NCBI RefSeq assembly: GCF_010548525.1
Contig: NZ_JAAGMG010000424.1
Coordinates: forward strand, 1 to 53,715
From: Streptomyces sp. SID14478
Lineage (GTDB): Bacteria; Actinomycetota; Actinomycetes; Streptomycetales; Streptomycetaceae
Length of the DNA: 53,715 bases
Direction: 5' to 3'
In this document: one piece after another, positions 49,979-53,715 of the stretch
Position numbering within the stretch: position 1 is the first letter of the stretch
Layout: the number at the start of each line of letters is the position of its first letter
Position numbers and translations under genes: made by a program
Notes under the pieces: generated by a model
What the model saw: only the letters and a program-made list of their open reading frames with translations
What the model was told of the DNA's origin: nothing
Database searches by the model: none

Positions 49979-52087
49979 CTACTCCCCCTTCGGGGAGCGG
50001 TCGCCGTGGCCCGGCCACCACGCCGCGTGTCCGATCAGGGCGGTGAGCGCGGGGGTGAACACCATCGCCATCACGAACGCCGCGATCACGATGCCGAACG
50101 ACAGGGCGAAGCCCATCTGGGAGAGCGTCGAGTTGCCGGCCAGCATGAGGGTCGCGAAGGTGCCCGCCAGGATGACGCCGGCGGAGGCGATGGTCGGGCC
50201 CGAGTGGCGCACCGCCGTGCCCGCCGCCTCGTGCGGGGTGCGGCCCTCGCGGGCCTCCTCGCGCAGCCGGGACACCATCAGGATGTTGTAGTCGGTGCCG
50301 AGTGCGACGACGAACAAGTACATGATCACGGGCAGCATGAACATCAGGCCCGGCTGGCTGCCGATCCGGGTGAACAGGAAGGACGTGGCGCCCAGCGTCG
50401 CGCCGAAGCCGAGGGCCACCGAGAGCATCAGGTACCAGGGCGCCACCAGGCTGCGCAGCAGCAGGCCGAGGATGACCATGATGCAGATCGCCGCCACCGG
50501 GAAGACCACGGAGTAGTCGCGGTCCACGGCCTTGTTGATGTCGACGTAGACCGCCGTGATGCCGCCGACCTGGGCCCGCGTACCGTCCGGCGCGTCCGCG
50601 TGGGCGGCCGGGCGCAGGTCGTCCTTGACGGTGGCCATCGCGCCCTCGGAGGCCGGCGGGTCGTCGAGGATCACGCTGTACGCCGCGGCCGTGCCGTCCT
50701 TGCTGAGCGTGGCCGCGCCGACCGTGCCGACGCCGTCCACCCGGGACAGGGACCGGTGGAACTCCGCGGCCTGCGCCGGGGTCAGCGGCCGGTCCGCCGT
50801 GGACTCCAGATAGACGCTGGTGGGGTCGGTCGTGCCCGCGGGGAAGCCCCTCTCCAGGTCCTTCAGGGCGACCATGGACTCCTTCGTCTTGGGCAGCGAC
50901 GACGTGGCGAGGTCGAAGTTGGCCTTGTAGCCTAGGGCGCCGAGCGCCAGGACGGCCATGACGAGCCCCGAGACCAGCGCCCAGACCGCCGGGCGGCGCC
51001 CGATGGCCCCGCCCAGCCGGGCGAAGCCGGTGCCCTGCGGCTCGCGCTGCCAGGACTTGGAGGGCCAGAACACCTTGGTGCCGAGCAGGGAGACCACGGC
51101 CGGCACCAGGGTCAGGCCCGCGCACAGCGTCACGAAGACCGCGATGGCGAGCGCCGGGCCCATCGACTTGAGCATGCCGAGGGTGGACAGGGCGAGCGCC
51201 GCGAAGGCGACGATGACCGCGCCGGCCGCCGAGGTGATGGCCTCGCCGACCCGTTCCACGGCGTGCACCATCGCCGACTTGGCGTCCTCGCCGCCGCGCA
51301 GCGCCTCCCGGTATCTGAACAGGAGGAACAGGATGTAGTCGGTGCCGACGCCGAACAGGACGACGGTGAGCAGCTCCTGGATCGAGGAGTCCGCCTTCAT
51401 GTCGAACGCCTTGTTGGCGGAGGCGATCAGACCGGTGGCCAGCGGCGAGATCAGGCCGATGAGGACGACCGGGAGCAGCGCGATGATCGGGCTCCGGAAG
51501 ATCACCAGGAGCAGCACGATGATGATCACGATCGTGCCGACGCCGACGAGGAGGCCCGCCCGCTCGGAGGCGTCGGCCTCGTCGAGCGCGGTCGCGGCGG
51601 AGCCGGTGACGCCGGCCTTCAAGTCCGTTCCCTTGACGTCCTGTTGGAGGTCGCTGCGCAGCGTCTTGACCGCGTCCTGCTGGGAGGTGTCGGAGGGGTC
51701 GGTCAGCTTGGGCATCGCGACCATCGACGTCTGCACGAGCCCGTTGGGCGACGGCTTGCCGGGGACGACCGCCTCGACCTGGGCGATGTCCTTGCCGGCC
51801 AGGTCCTTGGAGACTCGGGCGACGTCGGCCTGGTCGGCGAGCGTCAGCCGTTCGCCGTCGGAGCGCTGGAAGACGATGACGGCGCCGACGTTCTGCTGCG
51901 CCGGGAACTTCGCCTCCTGGATGTCGGAGGCCTTGATCGACTCATAGTTGTCGGGCAGGAAGCTCGCCTCGTCCGAGCTGGACGTCAGCTTCGGCGCGAG
52001 CGAGATCACCGCTGCCGCCACCACGACCCAGCCGAGGATCACCCACCAGGGCCTGCGGACCACGAACCGACCGAGTGCTGCGAACAT
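49979..52087 (-). CDS. MMPL/RND-family membrane transporter
   Basis: The 702-residue protein has the two-fold RND layout. TM1 (FVVRRPWWVILGWVVVAAAV) leads to a first external loop (about 40-175), then TM2-6 with GVGTDYILFLLFRYREALRG near 250. A second loop (about 395-520) leads to TM8-12 with ALGTDYNILMVSRLREEARE. The GTDY motifs carry the proton-relay Asp-Tyr pairs. It exports lipids or hydrophobic drugs using the proton gradient; the substrate is unknown. ATG 52087 has GAGAGG upstream. No regulator is adjacent. Confidence 0.92.
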   Translation of the reverse strand: MFAALGRFVVRRPWWVILGWVVVAAAVISLAPKLTSSSDEASFLPDNYESIKASDIQEAKFPAQQNVGAVIVFQRSDGERLTLADQADVARVSKDLAGKDIAQVEAVVPGKPSPNGLVQTSMVAMPKLTDPSDTSQQDAVKTLRSDLQQDVKGTDLKAGVTGSAATALDEADASERAGLLVGVGTIVIIIVLLLVIFRSPIIALLPVVLIGLISPLATGLIASANKAFDMKADSSIQELLTVVLFGVGTDYILFLLFRYREALRGGEDAKSAMVHAVERVGEAITSAAGAVIVAFAALALSTLGMLKSMGPALAIAVFVTLCAGLTLVPAVVSLLGTKVFWPSKSWQREPQGTGFARLGGAIGRRPAVWALVSGLVMAVLALGALGYKANFDLATSSLPKTKESMVALKDLERGFPAGTTDPTSVYLESTADRPLTPAQAAEFHRSLSRVDGVGTVGAATLSKDGTAAAYSVILDDPPASEGAMATVKDDLRPAAHADAPDGTRAQVGGITAVYVDINKAVDRDYSVVFPVAAICIMVILGLLLRSLVAPWYLMLSVALGFGATLGATSFLFTRIGSQPGLMFMLPVIMYLFVVALGTDYNILMVSRLREEAREGRTPHEAAGTAVRHSGPTIASAGVILAGTFATLMLAGNSTLSQMGFALSFGIVIAAFVMAMVFTPALTALIGHAAWWPGHGDRSPKGE

Positions 52088-52236
52088 CCCTCATCGCCTC
52101 TCGTCACCCCCGGGTCACCCCGTCAGCCTCACCCGCGCCCCGGCGCCCCGCCACTCGACGGGCGCTCGACGTGCGAGGTCCCGGCGGGCGTCGGATGCTG
52201 GTGGCTGTCCGATCTCCGCACGTGGACGAGGTGCCG

Positions 52237-53574
52237 ATGACGAACGAGCCGTCCGGCAAGGGACCGCCTCCCTGGGGGCGCGCGAGGATCCTCACGGCGG
52301 TCGTGGCGGTGATGCTCCTGGCGGTCGCCGCCGTCGCCGCCGCGACCATGGACGACGTGATCGAGGACCTCCAGGGCACCGGGCTGCGCTCCACGCTCAC
52401 CATGATCTGCGGCGTCGCGGGCCTGGCCGCGCTGCTGGCCGCGCTCCTGTGGCCGAGCCCGACCCGGTTGCGGGCCCTCGCCTGGTTCAGCGCCGCCGTG
52501 AGCGTGCTGTGCGTGGCGGCCACCGTCTTCATCTGGGTGTGCGTGGCCGTCGACAGCGGGGTGCACTCGCTGCCCGGCAGGCAGGTGTCCGACCCGGCCC
52601 AGACCGAGAAGGCGCTCGCCAAGGAGGACCTGGCGGGCCGCAGGACCATCCCCACCGGCCTGATGATCGAGACGATGCAGTACACGGACAGCAACAACGT
52701 CAAACTGACCGGCTACATCTGGCAGCGGCTGCCCAAGGGCGAGGCCGGGTCCGCTCAGATCGACCTGCCCGACGCGGTCGACGGCGGTATCGGCGACGAG
52801 ATCTACCGGGACCCGGTGGCCGGCGGCGACGAGGTCGTCGGCTGGCGGCTGAGCACCACCGTGCGCGAGAAGTTCGACTACAGCCACTATCCGCTGGACC
52901 GGCAGGTGATGTGGCTGGTGATGTGGCCCAAGCACTCCGCGACCACCGCGCTCGTCCCGGACTTCGGCTCGTACCCGCCGTGGGACGCCCACCAGAAGTA
53001 CGGCATGTACCAGCACATCGTCAGCGGTGAGTGGCAGCCGCAGTTCACGACCTTCGGCATCGGCCACTCCAACGAGCGCACCAGTTACGGACGTCCGGGC
53101 CTGCGCCTGGACGGCAAGGTCCCGGAACTGTCGTACTCGATCGGCCTCAACCGCGCCTTCCTCAGCCCGCTGCTCGACCGTCTGGTCCCGCTGGCAGTGA
53201 TCGCGATGCTGGTCTTCGCCTCGCTGTTCGTCGTCACCAAGGACTCCGACCGGCGCTCCCTGTCCGGCTTCAGCACCTGGGCGGTCATCGGATTCTGCGG
53301 CTCGATGATGCTGGTGGTCTCGGTGCAGCACAGTTCGCTGCGGTCCGCGACGGGGGCCGGCGGGGGCATCGTGTACGCCGAGTACTTCTACTTCATCCTG
53401 TACCTGGTCATCGGGCTCGTGGCGCTCAATGCCGTCGAGCACACCTCGGACCGGCGCATCGGGCTCGTGGACTGGCGGGGCAACGCCGCGGCGCGGCTGC
53501 TGTACTGGCCGGTCACGTGCCTGCTGCTGTTCGCGGTCACGACGGCGGTGTTCGTGGCCGGCAAGGTGCCCTAG
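52237..53574 (+). CDS. Membrane protein resembling a pentameric ligand-gated ion channel
   Basis: The 445-residue protein has three N-terminal hydrophobic segments (about 12-34, 45-67, 78-103). An external domain of about 190 residues follows, then four C-terminal segments (about 312-332, 343-362, 383-403, 420-441). The external domain has TGYIWQRL and FDYSHYPLDRQVMWLV, like the FPFDxQ loop of Cys-loop receptors. It ends LSYSIGLNRAFLSPLLDRL before TM4, like the pre-M1 strand of bacterial pLGICs. No Cys pair occurs, as in prokaryotic channels. The three extra N-terminal segments are unusual. ATG 52237 has GAGG 5 nt upstream. Channel function is inference. Confidence 0.6.
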   Translation: MTNEPSGKGPPPWGRARILTAVVAVMLLAVAAVAAATMDDVIEDLQGTGLRSTLTMICGVAGLAALLAALLWPSPTRLRALAWFSAAVSVLCVAATVFIWVCVAVDSGVHSLPGRQVSDPAQTEKALAKEDLAGRRTIPTGLMIETMQYTDSNNVKLTGYIWQRLPKGEAGSAQIDLPDAVDGGIGDEIYRDPVAGGDEVVGWRLSTTVREKFDYSHYPLDRQVMWLVMWPKHSATTALVPDFGSYPPWDAHQKYGMYQHIVSGEWQPQFTTFGIGHSNERTSYGRPGLRLDGKVPELSYSIGLNRAFLSPLLDRLVPLAVIAMLVFASLFVVTKDSDRRSLSGFSTWAVIGFCGSMMLVVSVQHSSLRSATGAGGGIVYAEYFYFILYLVIGLVALNAVEHTSDRRIGLVDWRGNAAARLLYWPVTCLLLFAVTTAVFVAGKVP

Positions 53575-53715
53575 CGGGCCGATACGGTCCAGGTCACGCT
53601 GTTGGCGGCCGCCGCGCGGGCCGCCGGGTCGCGCAGGGCGGCACTGGCGTCCACGGCCCGCGCGGTCACCTTGTGCGTGCCCTTGCGGACGCCCAGCGCG
53701 CGGGCGTCCACGGCG
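53571..53715 (-). CDS. C-terminal end of an unidentified protein (runs off the right edge)
   Basis: The last 47 codons read AVDARALGVRKGTHKVTARA then VDASAALRDPAARAAANSVTWTVSAR and TAG. The strand-rich pattern HKVTARAVD...VTWTV looks like the final Ig- or fibronectin-like beta sandwich of a secreted protein. The stop overlaps the stop of the channel-like gene. The rest lies outside the window. Confidence 0.65.
   Translation of the reverse strand, partial: AVDARALGVRKGTHKVTARAVDASAALRDPAARAAAANSVTWTVSAR

Overview
The window is high-GC actinobacterial DNA and reads as a Streptomyces chromosome. Third codon positions are strongly G/C, GTG starts are common, and a WblA-type WhiB protein, a Crp protein and a beta-lactam-target transglycosylase occur in the expected order. 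Positions 1-36,200 follow the gene order of M. tuberculosis Rv3660c-Rv3683, as I recall it: Ssd, 6C RNA, HAD phosphatase, Fic-like protein, acs, holin-like protein, EphE-like hydrolase, MarP, CoA Nudix, nth, crp, MBL, RidA, two Get3-like ATPases, whiB4/wblA, ponA2, metallophosphoesterase. This conserved core carries several local insertions.

Left part (1-25,900): septum-site protein (partial), 6C small RNA, HAD phosphatase, degenerate Fic-like protein, CooC-like ATPase, NodB-like lipoprotein, a SulP transporter fused to a beta-carbonic anhydrase, acetyl-CoA synthetase, NhaA, holin-X protein and epoxide-hydrolase-like enzyme, MarP-like membrane protease, CoA-type Nudix enzyme, an endonuclease III with a huge Lys/Ala-rich tail split by a frameshift, Crp, a degenerate 16-bp repeat array, a nucleotidyltransferase/ECF41-like sigma pair, an MBL-Nudix-RidA-DUF4177 run, two Get3-like ATPases and wblA.

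Between wblA and the class A PBP, which are adjacent in other actinobacteria, sits an insertion of about 5.4 kb (25,900-31,400). It holds a tightly coupled three-gene operon on the minus strand: a 750-aa YbfG/DUF1906-type cell-wall enzyme with no signal peptide, a 3-TM membrane protein with two extracytoplasmic cysteines, and a Tat-exported M15-peptidase-like protein whose zinc ligands are all replaced. Two small secreted proteins follow on the plus strand. This is my best candidate for an undescribed system.

At 36,270 a tRNA-Pro(CGG) gene is the integration site of at least two decayed elements. The 3' half of the tRNA plus a terminator hairpin is repeated at 40,071 and 41,062. The first element (3.8 kb) keeps a 37-codon integrase stub, a NERD-domain protein, an excisionase-like protein with a perfect operator palindrome, a nested long inverted repeat, and small unknown genes. 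The second (1 kb) keeps a DUF6247/RelE-like pair.

Right part (41,200-53,715): VOC protein, SARP pseudogene, GNAT protein, a yybP-ykoY manganese riboswitch upstream of a GDT1/TMEM165 exporter, a TetR-FAD dehydrogenase-SDR operon behind a 35-bp operator, an ECF sigma factor with a small membrane partner, a solitary cytochrome oxidase subunit I with a small coupled membrane protein, an MMPL transporter, and a membrane protein resembling a pentameric ligand-gated ion channel. Many genes start with no leader: a TANNNT -10 hexamer lies 6-8 nt before the start codon.
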